Source: an uncultured Anaerolineae bacterium (GTDB lineage: Bacteria; Chloroflexota; Anaerolineae; Promineifilales; Promineifilaceae). Taken from it: a stretch of DNA of 64,000 nucleotides. Shown here one piece after another: positions 18,292-26,933 of the stretch. Each line of letters begins with the position of its first letter. The stretch's first letter is position 1. The notes below the pieces were generated by a model. It did not search any database and was not told where the DNA came from. It saw only the letters and a list, made by a program, of their open reading frames with translations. The position numbers were made by a program, and so were the translations under genes. The stretch lies in NCBI GenBank assembly GCA_905479495.1, contig CAJQMR010000029.1:81479-145478 (forward strand). The letters are read 5' to 3'.

Positions 18292-20052
18292 TTATTTTTG
18301 CACGTAAGGGATGTAAAGACATTGCCGCTCATCGGCTCCAAGGTCGGGGAATGGCGTACAGGAAGGTCGTGCACCGCCATCAACGTCTGTAGAAACATCA
18401 GACGGGGTGGCTTGATTCAAGGCAGGGGATGTCATCAGTAAATGAAATCCGTCGGGCTCAAATTGGGGAACGGCCGTCATCGCCTCCGTCACTGCTACTG
18501 GGCCATTGGTATTTTGCCCATTGCCGTACCACAGCACATCAAACACAGTGGCTGTGCTTCCAGACACAGCATCAATGCCAATGGCCTGGCTTACGACAAT
18601 TGCATTGCTAATGCTCAATGTGGAAGTAATATCTGAAACAAAAACCCCAGTCCCTGTGAGCGGATTATTGCCAGCAATGGTGGGATGCTGTATCGAGACA
18701 TTACTCAAGGCCAGATAAACACCACTCCCCCTCTCAGCCAGATCCGCGTCATTGTCAACAATCACACTATTTGAAGCCACAATATCCGTCTCAACCGCAA
18801 CCAGTCCGCCGCCATAACCATCATCATTCGCGGGCATGTCAACGGCTAAATTGTTGCGAATGATGTCAGACAAAAGTTCAACCGAATTGTCTTGATCTAG
18901 ATAGACGCCGCCGCCTATGGTGGCAACATTGTCGTAAATTATATTTTGACGAAGGGTTAAATTGTCGGATAACCTGGCAAAAAGCCCACCGCCCCTGAGT
19001 ATTCCCAAATTAGCAATATTTACGCCACCATTACCGTAAATGCTGTTTCCCACAATCTGGACAAAATCACTTGTTAACAAATAAATGCCTGCACCGGCCC
19101 CCTCAAAACTAGCCAAACGAACATTGTTGTAAACCATATTGCCTTGGATTAGTGCCTTGTCGGCCGTTTCCAGGCAAAGTCCCCCACCATTATTTGCGGC
19201 CGTATTTCCATAAATAACGTTGTCCACGAGCTGCACATTGCTGCTGTTTAGAACTCGACCGCCACCGCAATGTTTTTGACCTGGTCCAGCATAATTTGCT
19301 ACATTTTGGAAGATTCCATTGTTTTTCACCGTGGCATCATTGCTCCCAATCATATATAAACCACCCGCATAAACAGTGGCAACGTTTTGGTTAATCCCAT
19401 TATTCATTACCACAGCTGCTGGGCTATTTATGATAAAAATGCCGCCACCGTGACAGGCTGTACTGGTTTGCACTTTATTGTTTGTCAGGGTTACGCTGGC
19501 GTTGCTCACAAAAATAGCGCCACCGGCATCGACACAATTAGTCGTTGCCCCACCCCCTTGCCCGGTTGCATCCCCATTTTGGATGGTCAGGTTTTCAATA
19601 ACGGCCGTTGCCGTCCCCGTAATCACCAAGCCCCGGCCAAGCGATTGGGCATCTAAAACTGTTGTCTGCGTCTGAGGATAACTTTGCGTAAAGTCCGTTG
19701 ACGAATAACCACCCCGAATTGTCAACGAGACATCCACATAGCCAATCTGATCGAGGCCGTTGATCTGCACCACGTCGCTGTATACGCCCTCTGCCAGACG
19801 AATCTCGTCGCCAGAAACCACATTGTTGATGGCATGTTGCAAGGTGGCACAGGGGCTTGTTGGATTGGTACAGACGTTGGCAGCGTCTGCTCCAGCTGGT
19901 GATACATAGCGAATCGTTGTCCCCCCTGAACCATTTTCAGAATACCCACTAACCAAGGAGCCAAAAGTGGCGCTCACCGCCCATAGACCGATTAGCAGCA
20001 CCAGGCCAATACGGCCGTAACGCTGCCAAATCCCCATTCTATTCAATTGCAT
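18292..20052 (-). CDS. Secreted right-handed parallel beta-helix protein
   Basis: A 586-residue protein with a signal segment (about 14-35) and IRYVSPAGADAANVCTNPTSPCATLQHAI, the usual opening of DUF1565/pectate-lyase-like beta-helix proteins. Repeats such as NNGIFQNVANYAGPG, DNVIYGNTAANNGGGLC and GNSIYGNGGVN recur from about 180 to 480 and form the coils. The end, RQCLYIPYVQK, resembles that of the downstream gene (CRIYLPFVTH). Such proteins bind or cleave polysaccharide or act as surface proteins; no catalytic residues can be assigned. The two genes are 52 nt apart and probably co-transcribed. Confidence 0.82.
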   Translation of the reverse strand: MQLNRMGIWQRYGRIGLVLLIGLWAVSATFGSLVSGYSENGSGGTTIRYVSPAGADAANVCTNPTSPCATLQHAINNVVSGDEIRLAEGVYSDVVQINGLDQIGYVDVSLTIRGGYSSTDFTQSYPQTQTTVLDAQSLGRGLVITGTATAVIENLTIQNGDATGQGGGATTNCVDAGGAIFVSNASVTLTNNKVQTSTACHGGGIFIINSPAAVVMNNGINQNVATVYAGGLYMIGSNDATVKNNGIFQNVANYAGPGQKHCGGGRVLNSSNVQLVDNVIYGNTAANNGGGLCLETADKALIQGNMVYNNVRLASFEGAGAGIYLLTSDFVQIVGNSIYGNGGVNIANLGILRGGGLFARLSDNLTLRQNIIYDNVATIGGGVYLDQDNSVELLSDIIRNNLAVDMPANDDGYGGGLVAVETDIVASNSVIVDNDADLAERGSGVYLALSNVSIQHPTIAGNNPLTGTGVFVSDITSTLSISNAIVVSQAIGIDAVSGSTATVFDVLWYGNGQNTNGPVAVTEAMTAVPQFEPDGFHLLMTSPALNQATPSDVSTDVDGGARPSCTPFPDLGADERQCLYIPYVQK

Positions 20053-20180
20053 TTTCTCCTCTCCTGGAAACTAACTGGCACGGTGAACAACAGGCAGCTG
20101 CACGAAGGCGCGGCCCACTGCCCTGACTGAACAGACTTTGAGCCAGGTTCTGCTATGCACTTAGAAAAATTGTCAAAACG

Positions 20181-20909
20181 TCAGCTTAAATAAAAACGCT
20201 CGTTCGCACGATAAACCGAGCGGCAATACTCGATGGGACGGCCGTTTGCCAAATAGTTTGTTTGTCGAATGACCAGAACAGCAGTTGGTAGGGTCAGGTT
20301 CAGCAGCTTTGCTTCAGTTTCATCCGCCAAACGCGCTTCAAAAGAGCTTTTTACTTTTGCCAAAATTAGCTGGCACTCATTCTCCAATACCTGATATAAA
20401 GATTCCTTTTCAAAATCGTGCTCCGCCAAGGCAGTACAGTAAGACAACGGAATAAAGGCCTTTTGGATAATTCGTGGCTCCCCATTGGCAAAACGGACTC
20501 TGTGGATCATTAGTACCTTTGTGTTTAGAGGTATTTCTAATTCCCGGACTAAACCAGTTGCCGCATAAATAATTTCCTGATTGAGTAAACGGCTGGTTGC
20601 AACCTGGCCTTGCATCTGCGTGGCAACCGTAAAACTGGTGCTTGGCTTAAATTCAGCGATGGCCTTGTATTGAACAAAATTCCCTTTGCCGGGAACACTT
20701 TCGATCAGGCCATCCCTCGTTAATTCCTTAATGGCTTCCCTAACCGTTATGCGGCTGATGCCATACTTATTGCACAGACTTCGCTCTGAGGGTAATTTGT
20801 GCTGTGGCTGCCATTCACCAGACTCAATCTTGGTCAGCAAGAGGTCCTTAAATTGAATATATAGAGGAATTGGGCTGTTAATATCTAATTTCATATCTAT
20901 TCCATCCAT
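20181..20909 (-). CDS. GntR-family transcriptional regulator with UTRA ligand domain
   Basis: A 242-residue regulator. The N-terminal winged helix (about 8-75) has PLYIQFKDLLLTKIESGEW, LPSERSLCNKYGISRITVREAI and the wing GKGNFVQ; the UTRA domain (about 95-240) ends with RQTNYLANGRPIEYCRSVYR, typical of the HutC subfamily. The ligand is unknown. It has its own promoter and a perfect 20-bp palindrome at the start, so autoregulation is likely. The annotated ATG lies within the palindrome; the ATG five codons later (20894) has a better spaced GGA and may be the true start. No obvious target gene is adjacent. Confidence 0.9.
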   Translation of the reverse strand: MDGIDMKLDINSPIPLYIQFKDLLLTKIESGEWQPQHKLPSERSLCNKYGISRITVREAIKELTRDGLIESVPGKGNFVQYKAIAEFKPSTSFTVATQMQGQVATSRLLNQEIIYAATGLVRELEIPLNTKVLMIHRVRFANGEPRIIQKAFIPLSYCTALAEHDFEKESLYQVLENECQLILAKVKSSFEARLADETEAKLLNLTLPTAVLVIRQTNYLANGRPIEYCRSVYRANERFYLS

Positions 20910-20928
20910 AACTGGTTATAACCAGTTA
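20909..20928. promoter_or_regulatory. Perfect 20-bp palindromic operator of the GntR regulator
   Basis: TAACTGGTTATAACCAGTTA is its own reverse complement. It begins next to the -10 box of the gntR promoter and covers the expected transcription start, so binding would block initiation. The core GGTTATAACC fits the GT...AC symmetry of HutC-type GntR operators. No second copy was seen in the window. Confidence 0.7.
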
Positions 20929-20929
20929 T

Positions 20930-20959
20930 AATATACTACAAAACGAGTTTCACTGTCAA
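20930..20959 (-). promoter_or_regulatory. Sigma70-type promoter of the GntR gene
   Basis: On the minus strand TTGACA (20959-20954) and TATATT (20935-20930) are separated by 18 bp. The -35 matches the consensus fully and the -10 five of six positions. It lies 21 bp upstream of the annotated gntR start and directly abuts the operator. Confidence 0.65.
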
Positions 20960-20984
20960 GAAGGAAATTGACGAAGTGTGGTTC

Positions 20985-21836
20985 TCAAAAGGCTCTCTGA
21001 AACAAGGTCAAGACAAAGTCAACTTCTATGCTGAGTTTTTCTAGTGACATCACTTTTTCTCTGGTCGTCGGCGATGCGTTCCAGGAATAGGGTGTCATGA
21101 CAAATAAATTAATGATGTCCTCGTTTTGCAGCTCACGGGTAAACTTAACGCGTTGGCTAGTCAACAGCTTAAAGCCAGGCAACGCCTGCTTGGGCATCTC
21201 ATGTTTTTGGGGATTTTCATAGATGTGCTGCCGCAAGCTAAACAGGTGCTCGGGGGCAGGGGTCACGACCAAAACACGGCCGTTTCCCCGCAAAACCCGC
21301 GCAAACTCTTCCGTGCTAAAGGGAGCCATCATATTAAGCACAAAATCCACAGACCCAGGCAAAATCGGCAAATCAAAACTGCTGGCAACCGCCCATTTGA
21401 CAGATTTATCTCGCTTGGACGCAGCCTTGACGGCAAATTTGGAAATGTCGATACCGTAGAGGGAATACGGCCGTTTATCGTCCTGCAAAAACGCATTGAG
21501 CCTGTGCAAAAAATAGCCTTCACCGCAACCGCTATCTAATAAATTGAAGGAATATTTCCCCTCATGGCTGGCCAAAGAAGCTTGGACAATTTTGTTAATC
21601 GCGTCGGAGAGCGATTCGTACAGGCCAGAAGCAAAAAATTGGCGGCGATGGCTGATCATCTTTTTGTTATCACCGGGCTCCTGGGAGCGCTTTTGGTTGG
21701 CCAGCAGCAGATTGACATACCCTTCCTTGGCGATGTCGTAGCTGTGGTTATTGATACATTGGAAGGAACGGCCGTTTACCCTCAACTCTTCACGGCAAAC
21801 AGGACAACTATAGATGAAATGATCGTGATGCAGCAC
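20985..21836 (-). CDS. rlmA: 23S rRNA (guanine-N1)-methyltransferase RlmA-type
   Basis: A 283-residue SAM-dependent methyltransferase. Near the N-terminus are the zinc ligands CPVC and CINNH, followed by SYDIAKEGYVNLL, a hallmark of RlmA (RrmA), which methylates G745 or G748 of 23S rRNA. The SAM site is LLDSGCGEGYFLHRL. I place the start at a GTG with GGAG six bases upstream, which gives the usual short distance to the zinc finger; ATGs at 21890 and 21923 are in frame but have weak sites. It may instead give intrinsic resistance to macrolide-type drugs, as some relatives do. Confidence 0.85.
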   Translation of the reverse strand: MLHHDHFIYSCPVCREELRVNGRSFQCINNHSYDIAKEGYVNLLLANQKRSQEPGDNKKMISHRRQFFASGLYESLSDAINKIVQASLASHEGKYSFNLLDSGCGEGYFLHRLNAFLQDDKRPYSLYGIDISKFAVKAASKRDKSVKWAVASSFDLPILPGSVDFVLNMMAPFSTEEFARVLRGNGRVLVVTPAPEHLFSLRQHIYENPQKHEMPKQALPGFKLLTSQRVKFTRELQNEDIINLFVMTPYSWNASPTTREKVMSLEKLSIEVDFVLTLFQRAF

Positions 21837-22134
21837 ACAAGACTCCGAGTTTTGAAATGTTTGAAACGCTGTCAATTTTAACACAGCCATGAGAAACGGC
21901 CGTTCCTGTCCACATTTGTGCAAAACCTAACAATGTTGACCCCTTTTTGGCCAGCCGTTAAACTTTTTGCACGCTCAATTCGATGTGTGTTCAATTCAAT
22001 TTGATTTCATCTAACGCCTTGCAACCATGTAATGATCTGTTCTCCCCCTGTTTTGAACTTGGTGACAACTGTTTTGTGTCATCAATCAATTTTCCCCTGA
22101 GCCGGCAACGGCCGTATTCCCCACGGAGGTCTAC

Positions 22135-24501
22135 ATGAACCCATTTCCCATGAACCCCAAACAATCCAGAAGCAGGTTTCGCTGGCGCAGCGTCGTCTGG
22201 CTGCTGCTGCTTTTCTTGCTGCTGGCCGTGCCCGCCAGCGTGCTGGCCGTGCGCGACCCAGGAGCATTTGCCGTCACGGCCGTTTCCAGCGCCGCCGATC
22301 AAGTTACCGGCGGTGATGCTCGCCTGCACATTGAAGTGCCAAACGGCTTCCCCCTGGACCGGATTAGCATCACCATCAACCGGGTTGAGATGCGCGATCA
22401 TTTCAGCCAAATTCCCGGCACCACCACCCTTACTGGCGTGGTGGATGGCCTGCATTTAGGCGACAATGACGTGCGGGTGCGGGCAATTGGTTTTGGACGA
22501 CAACGGCCGTATCCCGCCAACCTCACCCTGACCAACTATCCCAGCACCGGACCCGTTTTCTCCGGCCCTCACCAGCATCCGTTCGTTTGCACCGTGCAAG
22601 ATCACGGCCTGGGGCAGCCGCTGGTAGATAACAACACCACCGGCATTCCCGTTTACGCCACCGATGCGAGCGGCAATTTGACGGATGAAATTGTCGGCTA
22701 CAGCAAGGATTGCAGCGCCGAAACCCTGGTTGTGTACGTTTACCAAAACACAAGCGGCAGCTGGTTACCGTATGAGCCGGGGCAGGAACGGCCGTCTGAC
22801 ATGGCCCAAACCACCACCATGGACGGCAAAACCGTCGATTACATCGTGCGCTGGGAGCGCGGCACCATTAACCGCTTCATCTACAGCGTGGCCATGCTCG
22901 CCCCGGACGACACCAGCCCCGACGATTTGACCACCACCGCCTGGAACGGCAAGCTGATTTATTACTTCCAGGGCGGCGTCGGCATTGGCCATACCCAGGG
23001 CAGCCCCAGCGGCTCGCGCATGTTGTACGATTACGGCCTCAGCCAGGGCTATGGCATCGTCTACTCCACCGGCACCAAAACCGGCGAGCATTATAATTTG
23101 GAACTAGGCGGCGAAACGGCTCTAATGGTCAAAGAACGCTTCATCGAACTATATGACACGCCGATTTACACCGTGGGCGTGGGTGGCTCTGGTGGTGGTA
23201 TCCAGCAATATGTCTACGGCCAAAACCACAAAGGGCTGATTGACGCCGCCATTCCCCAATATTCTTATCCAGACATGATTACCCAGGCTGTGCACGTCGG
23301 TGACTGCGAACTGCTGGAGTACTTTATGGATGTCACCGACGCCGCCAATCCGCGCTGGCAAACCTGGACCAATCGCACACTGATCGAGGGCATGAACGCC
23401 AGCGACACGTTCCCCAACCCCTACACACAAGCGCTGGGCAGTTCCGAATGTATCAACGGCTGGCGTGGCCTTTCGCCGCTGGCCTTTAATCCATACTACG
23501 GCGCAGCCGATAACATGGAGCAGTACGTACCCTTGTCGGACATTGCCGCGATTGAGTGGACTCACTTTGGCGATCTGGTTAACGTCTACGGCGTAGCTGA
23601 CGATGGCTACGCCCGCAACCCGTGGGACAACGTCGGCGTGCAGTACGGCTTGCAAGCTGTCGCCAATGGCAGCATTACGCCAGAAGAATTCCTGAATCTA
23701 AACGCCAACGTCGGCGGCTGGAAAAATGAACCAGAGATGGTACAAGAAGGCTCCCCCTTCTTCCCGCCCGGCGTGATTGATTTTGCCAATTGGGACCCGT
23801 GGAGCGCCCGCAACCAGGTGCTCAGCCCGGACGGCGGCCTGACGCCTGCCCAACGTACCGAAGGCGACATGATCGCCGCGCAGGCCGCGTATGAATCCGG
23901 TCTGGTTTTCATGGGCGACATGCAAATCCCCATTATTGACTGGCGGCATTACCTGGAGCCTGTGCTGGACATGCACAATTCGCACCAATCGTTTGCCTCC
24001 CGCTTGCGCCTGCTCAGCTATGATGGCGACGCCAGCAACCAGGTCATCTGGTTCACAGCCATTGGCGCTGGCGGACCAGAGTTTGACCAAACACCCGAAG
24101 CATTCAAGGTGATGGATGAATGGATGACAAACATCCAGGCGCACCCGGAGCTGGGCGTGGCGGGCAACAAACCCAGCCGGGCCACTGACCGCTGCTTCGA
24201 TTCAGCAGGCAATGAAATTGCCAGCGGCGCTGACGTCTGGAACGGCACGATTGATAACGAACCTACCGGTGCGTGTACGGCGCTGTTCCCGGTGTATGCC
24301 ACGTCCCGCATTGTGGCCGGTGGGCCATTTAAGGGCAGCATCTTCAAATGCGCTCTCCAGCCCGTAGCTGACGCCATTGCCAGCGGCGACTACGGCGTCT
24401 GGCAGCCCACAACCGATGAGCAGGCCCGTCTGGAGCAAATCTTCCCCGACGGCGTCTGCGACTTTAGCAAGCCAGACATGGGTCTTCCGCCTGGCTGGTA
24501 A
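22135..24501 (+). CDS. Secreted DUF6351-like protein with alpha/beta-hydrolase-type elbow
   Basis: A 788-residue protein with an N-terminal basic region and signal peptide (about 20-45, WLLLLFLLLAVPASVLA). It has VGVGGSGGGIQQYVYG, a G-x-S-x-G nucleophile elbow, about residue 350, and conserved-looking stretches such as WNGKLIYYFQGGVGIGH and SRMLYDYGLSQGYGIVYSTG. These fit DUF6351, a family of secreted putative esterases or PHB-depolymerase-like enzymes; this is from recall. GGAGG stands seven bases before the ATG. The gene is richer in GC at third positions than its neighbours. ACGGCCGT octamers occur only in its first 650 bp. Confidence 0.75.
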   Translation: MNPFPMNPKQSRSRFRWRSVVWLLLLFLLLAVPASVLAVRDPGAFAVTAVSSAADQVTGGDARLHIEVPNGFPLDRISITINRVEMRDHFSQIPGTTTLTGVVDGLHLGDNDVRVRAIGFGRQRPYPANLTLTNYPSTGPVFSGPHQHPFVCTVQDHGLGQPLVDNNTTGIPVYATDASGNLTDEIVGYSKDCSAETLVVYVYQNTSGSWLPYEPGQERPSDMAQTTTMDGKTVDYIVRWERGTINRFIYSVAMLAPDDTSPDDLTTTAWNGKLIYYFQGGVGIGHTQGSPSGSRMLYDYGLSQGYGIVYSTGTKTGEHYNLELGGETALMVKERFIELYDTPIYTVGVGGSGGGIQQYVYGQNHKGLIDAAIPQYSYPDMITQAVHVGDCELLEYFMDVTDAANPRWQTWTNRTLIEGMNASDTFPNPYTQALGSSECINGWRGLSPLAFNPYYGAADNMEQYVPLSDIAAIEWTHFGDLVNVYGVADDGYARNPWDNVGVQYGLQAVANGSITPEEFLNLNANVGGWKNEPEMVQEGSPFFPPGVIDFANWDPWSARNQVLSPDGGLTPAQRTEGDMIAAQAAYESGLVFMGDMQIPIIDWRHYLEPVLDMHNSHQSFASRLRLLSYDGDASNQVIWFTAIGAGGPEFDQTPEAFKVMDEWMTNIQAHPELGVAGNKPSRATDRCFDSAGNEIASGADVWNGTIDNEPTGACTALFPVYATSRIVAGGPFKGSIFKCALQPVADAIASGDYGVWQPTTDEQARLEQIFPDGVCDFSKPDMGLPPGW

Positions 24502-24694
24502 CTTTAACCGGCTGTAGCTGGGCAGACTTGCGAGTTTGTCCGGCTACAGCCGGTTTCAACCACACCCACAAACGCGACAACAAAGAAGGCGTCTCTTGCC
24601 CCAACAGACGCTCCAGTTCATACTGCTGTCGAATTGGTTCCACCCGTTCTTGAGCACGTTCAAACATTAGTTTTGCATCCATCAAATGGTTCAT
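24464..24694 (-). CDS. Small protein of unknown function, possibly operator-controlled
   Basis: A 76-residue protein. The reading frame is credible because AGGAG stands six bases before the ATG and a regulatory region lies upstream. The N-terminal 35 residues are helical and charged (FERAQERVEPIRQQYELERL), followed by a short hydrophobic part and a basic tail ending CLAC. I do not recognise it. Its 3' end overlaps the DUF6351-like gene on the other strand by 38 bp and contains the hairpin at 24506-24555. Confidence 0.5.
   Translation of the reverse strand: MNHLMDAKLMFERAQERVEPIRQQYELERLLGQETPSLLSRLWVWLKPAVAGQTRKSAQLQPVKVTSQAEDPCLAC
24506..24555. terminator. 13-bp inverted repeat between convergent genes
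   Basis: AACCGGCTGTAGC (24506-24518) pairs with GCTACAGCCGGTT (24543-24555). It starts five bases after the stop of the DUF6351-like gene, so it could end that transcript, but it is also inside the 3' coding part of the small minus-strand gene. There is no U-tract. Confidence 0.45.
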
Positions 24695-24706
24695 CACACT
24701 CTCCTT

Positions 24707-24724
24707 TATCGTAATATTACGATA
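24707..24724. promoter_or_regulatory. Perfect palindrome, operator-like site 1
   Basis: TATCGTAATATTACGATA is a perfect 18-bp palindrome made of TATCGTA arms around ATAT. It overlaps the ribosome-binding region of the small minus-strand gene (24694). A second site with the same ATCGTA half is 65 bp away centre to centre, about six helical turns. Confidence 0.65.
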
Positions 24725-24727
24725 TGC

Positions 24728-24747
24728 GCTGCTAAAAAAATAGCAGC
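24728..24747 (-). other. Short hairpin between the two operator-like sites
   Basis: GCTGCTA and TAGCAGC form a 7-bp stem around six A residues (six U in the minus-strand transcript). It would fall in the 5' untranslated region of the small gene. Confidence 0.4.
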
Positions 24748-24771
24748 TGAAAATTTATTTATTGTACACTT

Positions 24772-24789
24772 CATCGTAAATATACGATG
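24772..24789. promoter_or_regulatory. Operator-like site 2, same ATCGTA half-site
   Basis: CATCGTA-AATA-TACGATG is an inverted repeat with 7-bp arms. It shares the half-site ATCGTA and the 4-bp spacer with site 1. A TACAAT-like -10 element for the minus strand lies between the two sites. The regulator is not encoded nearby. Confidence 0.65.
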
Positions 24790-24957
24790 ATACAATAACA
24801 GACACAACACAGCCTGTCAACCCCTTATTTCTACATTCCTTTATCTCCCTCCCCTAACCGCTCACAGAGCTTTCCGCCAACTGGCAGGCGGTTCCCGGCT
24901 GTGTTATGATCTCGCCCGAATTTGGCAAATACATTTGCACACTATTTCGAGGCAACC

Positions 24958-26016
24958 ATGAGAACCGTTTTTTGGGATTACGATACCCATAGCACCAAGA
25001 TGATCGACCAGCGGCAATTGCCCTGGGAATTTGTCATTGCTGAGTTCAGCGATTACAAAGAAGTAGCCCGTGCCATTAAGGAAATGTACGTACGCGGCGC
25101 ACCGGCCATCGGCGCAGCGGCAGCCTTTGGCATGGCGTTGGCGGCGCGGCAGTCCAGCGCCACCGACCGGCTGACCTTGCTGCGTGATTTGGAAACGGCC
25201 GCATCCACCCTCAACGCTGCTCGACCAACGGCCGTAAACCTGGCCTGGGCTGTGCGGCGCATGCTGCGTGTCGCCGCCAACGAAGAGCTAGAATCAGTCG
25301 ATGACGTGCGCGACGCCATTCTGGCCGAAGCGCAAATGCTGGCCGATGAAGACGTGGCCCTCAACAAGCGCATGGCCTACAACGGGGCCGAACTCATCAG
25401 TGACGGCGACACGATTTTGCACCACTGCAATACCGGTGCGCTGGCCACCGTTGATTGGGGCACGGCCCTGGGCGTGGTTTTTGCCGCCCACGAGCAGGGC
25501 AAAAAGATTCATGTGCTGGTCGATGAAACGCGCCCTCGGCTGCAAGGTGCCCGCCTCACCGCCTGGGAGTTGCACCAGCGCGGCATCCCCTTCGACCTGA
25601 TTGCCGATAACGCTGCCGGGCATTTTATGCGCACCGGGCAGGTAGATATTGTGCTCGTTGGCTCTGATCGAACGGCCGCAAACGGCGACGTCGCTAACAA
25701 AATTGGTACCTACAAACTGGCCGTCGTGGCCAAAGAAAACGGCATCCCCTTTTATCCCGTTGTGCCCACCAGCACGGTGGATTTAGAGCTCGAAAACGGC
25801 GATCTTATTCCCATCGAGGAGCGCGGCGACGAAGAAGTGCTGGAAGTTTTTGGCAAATCAATTGCCCCGGCAGGCATCACCGCCCGCAACCCTGCCTTTG
25901 ACGTGACGCCGCACCGCTACGTCACCGGCATCGTCACCGAAGCGGGCATCGTTTATCCGCCGTTTGTGAAGAATTTGCGGCAGGCGGTGGAAGCGGAACA
26001 GAAGAAAGGAGATTAG
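24958..26016 (+). CDS. mtnA: S-methyl-5-thioribose-1-phosphate isomerase
   Basis: A 352-residue enzyme of the methionine salvage pathway, converting 5-methylthioribose-1-phosphate to methylthioribulose-1-phosphate. Typical features are YVRGAPAIGAAAAFG, HHCNTGALATVDWGTALGV with the catalytic Cys, and GSDRTAANGDVANKIGTYK with the catalytic Asp. The chosen ATG has GAGG seven bases upstream; a TTG twelve codons earlier is also in frame. The related eIF2B-like family is less likely because the RGAPAIG and CNTG motifs are those of MtnA. The other salvage genes are not in the window. Confidence 0.93.
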   Translation: MRTVFWDYDTHSTKMIDQRQLPWEFVIAEFSDYKEVARAIKEMYVRGAPAIGAAAAFGMALAARQSSATDRLTLLRDLETAASTLNAARPTAVNLAWAVRRMLRVAANEELESVDDVRDAILAEAQMLADEDVALNKRMAYNGAELISDGDTILHHCNTGALATVDWGTALGVVFAAHEQGKKIHVLVDETRPRLQGARLTAWELHQRGIPFDLIADNAAGHFMRTGQVDIVLVGSDRTAANGDVANKIGTYKLAVVAKENGIPFYPVVPTSTVDLELENGDLIPIEERGDEEVLEVFGKSIAPAGITARNPAFDVTPHRYVTGIVTEAGIVYPPFVKNLRQAVEAEQKKGD

Positions 26017-26071
26017 AGATTGGAGATTAGAGATTTGCCTGTATAGACACAATCTCCAATCTCCAATCTCC
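26008..26071. repeat. 21-bp inverted repeat of GGAGATT words
   Basis: The arms 26008-26028 and 26051-26071 are complementary with one mismatch. Each is three tandem copies of the seven-base word GGAGATT or GAGATTA. The same word builds the repeat at 13849-13883. The left arm overlaps the end of mtnA and the right arm precedes the start of the next gene. Confidence 0.55.
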
Positions 26072-26072
26072 A

Positions 26073-26879
26073 ATGACAATGTCAGAAATCCCAGTCGTGA
26101 TCATGTGCGGCGGACAAGGCACGCGCATGGGCAACACGCTCACCAAGAAGGAATTGATCGACATCGGCGGACGGCCGTTGCTGTGGCACGTCATGCGCAT
26201 TTTTTCGGCGTACGGCCACAACCGCTTCATCTTGGCGCTGGGCCACCAGGCCGACCAGGTGCGGCGCTACTTTTTGGAATACGAAGCGATGACCCGCGAC
26301 GTCACCATTCAATTAGCTGATCCTGCCAGCGGCAATAGCCACCCCCTGGTCACCTTTAGCGGCGAGTATGAGCATCCCCCCTGGGAAGTGACAATGGTAG
26401 ACACCGGTCTAGAGACGGAGCGCGCGGCGCGGCTGGCAAAGGTAGCGGATTATTTAGGCAACGGCCGTTTCTTCGTCGCCTACGGGGAAGCGGTAGCCAA
26501 TATCGATCTGGCCGCGCTGGTAAAGTTTCACGAAGCCCATGGGCAGCTGGCCACTATCACCGGCATCCGCTTTCGCTCGCAGTACGGCCAGGTGGAAGCA
26601 AACGACGCCGGGCAGATTACCCAATTTATCGAGAAACCCGTTTTGCCGTATTGGGTCAATGGCGGCTTTATGCTGTTTGAAACGGCCGTACTCGACCTCA
26701 TCCGCGCCAAAAATCGGGAAACGCTGGACCTGGAGCGTGACATTTTGCCCCAACTGGCCCAGCAGCAGCAGCTCATGCTTTACCAACACACCGGCTACTG
26801 GCAGTCGATGAAAACGTTAAAAGATGCCCTAACTTTAAAAGAGGCGTGGCAAGAAAAACGGCCGTGGCAGGTCTGGTAA
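26073..26879 (+). CDS. Sugar-1-phosphate nucleotidyltransferase, glucose-1-phosphate cytidylyltransferase type
   Basis: A 268-residue nucleotidyltransferase. MCGGQGTRMGNTLTKKELIDIGGRPLLWHVM is a variant of the signature loop of RfbF-like cytidylyltransferases (split here: GGQGTRMG and GGRPLLWHVM). FVAYGEAVANIDL replaces the usual GDGV-type metal site, and FIEKPVLPYWVNGGFML is typical. RfbF makes CDP-glucose from CTP and glucose-1-phosphate. Next is a CDP-glucose dehydratase-like gene, which supports the assignment, but the altered residues mean another sugar is possible. It ends just before a hairpin that separates it from that gene. Confidence 0.8.
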   Translation: MTMSEIPVVIMCGGQGTRMGNTLTKKELIDIGGRPLLWHVMRIFSAYGHNRFILALGHQADQVRRYFLEYEAMTRDVTIQLADPASGNSHPLVTFSGEYEHPPWEVTMVDTGLETERAARLAKVADYLGNGRFFVAYGEAVANIDLAALVKFHEAHGQLATITGIRFRSQYGQVEANDAGQITQFIEKPVLPYWVNGGFMLFETAVLDLIRAKNRETLDLERDILPQLAQQQQLMLYQHTGYWQSMKTLKDALTLKEAWQEKRPWQVW

Positions 26880-26880
26880 G

Positions 26881-26913
26881 AGATTGGGCCAATTTTGAAA
26901 ATTGGCCCAATCT
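26881..26913 (+). terminator. Long perfect hairpin between the two CDP-sugar genes
   Basis: AGATTGGGCCAATTTT (26881-26896) and its complement (26898-26913) almost meet, so about 13 bp can pair with a small loop. The run AGACTTTT follows. It lies one base after the nucleotidyltransferase stop and could attenuate read-through to the next gene. Confidence 0.5.
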
Positions 26914-26933
26914 AGACTTTTGGAGAAGACATA

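Noticed and set aside
22091..24377. Several long frames opposite the DUF6351-like gene
   Set aside because: They result from high third-position GC in the real gene and have no family features.
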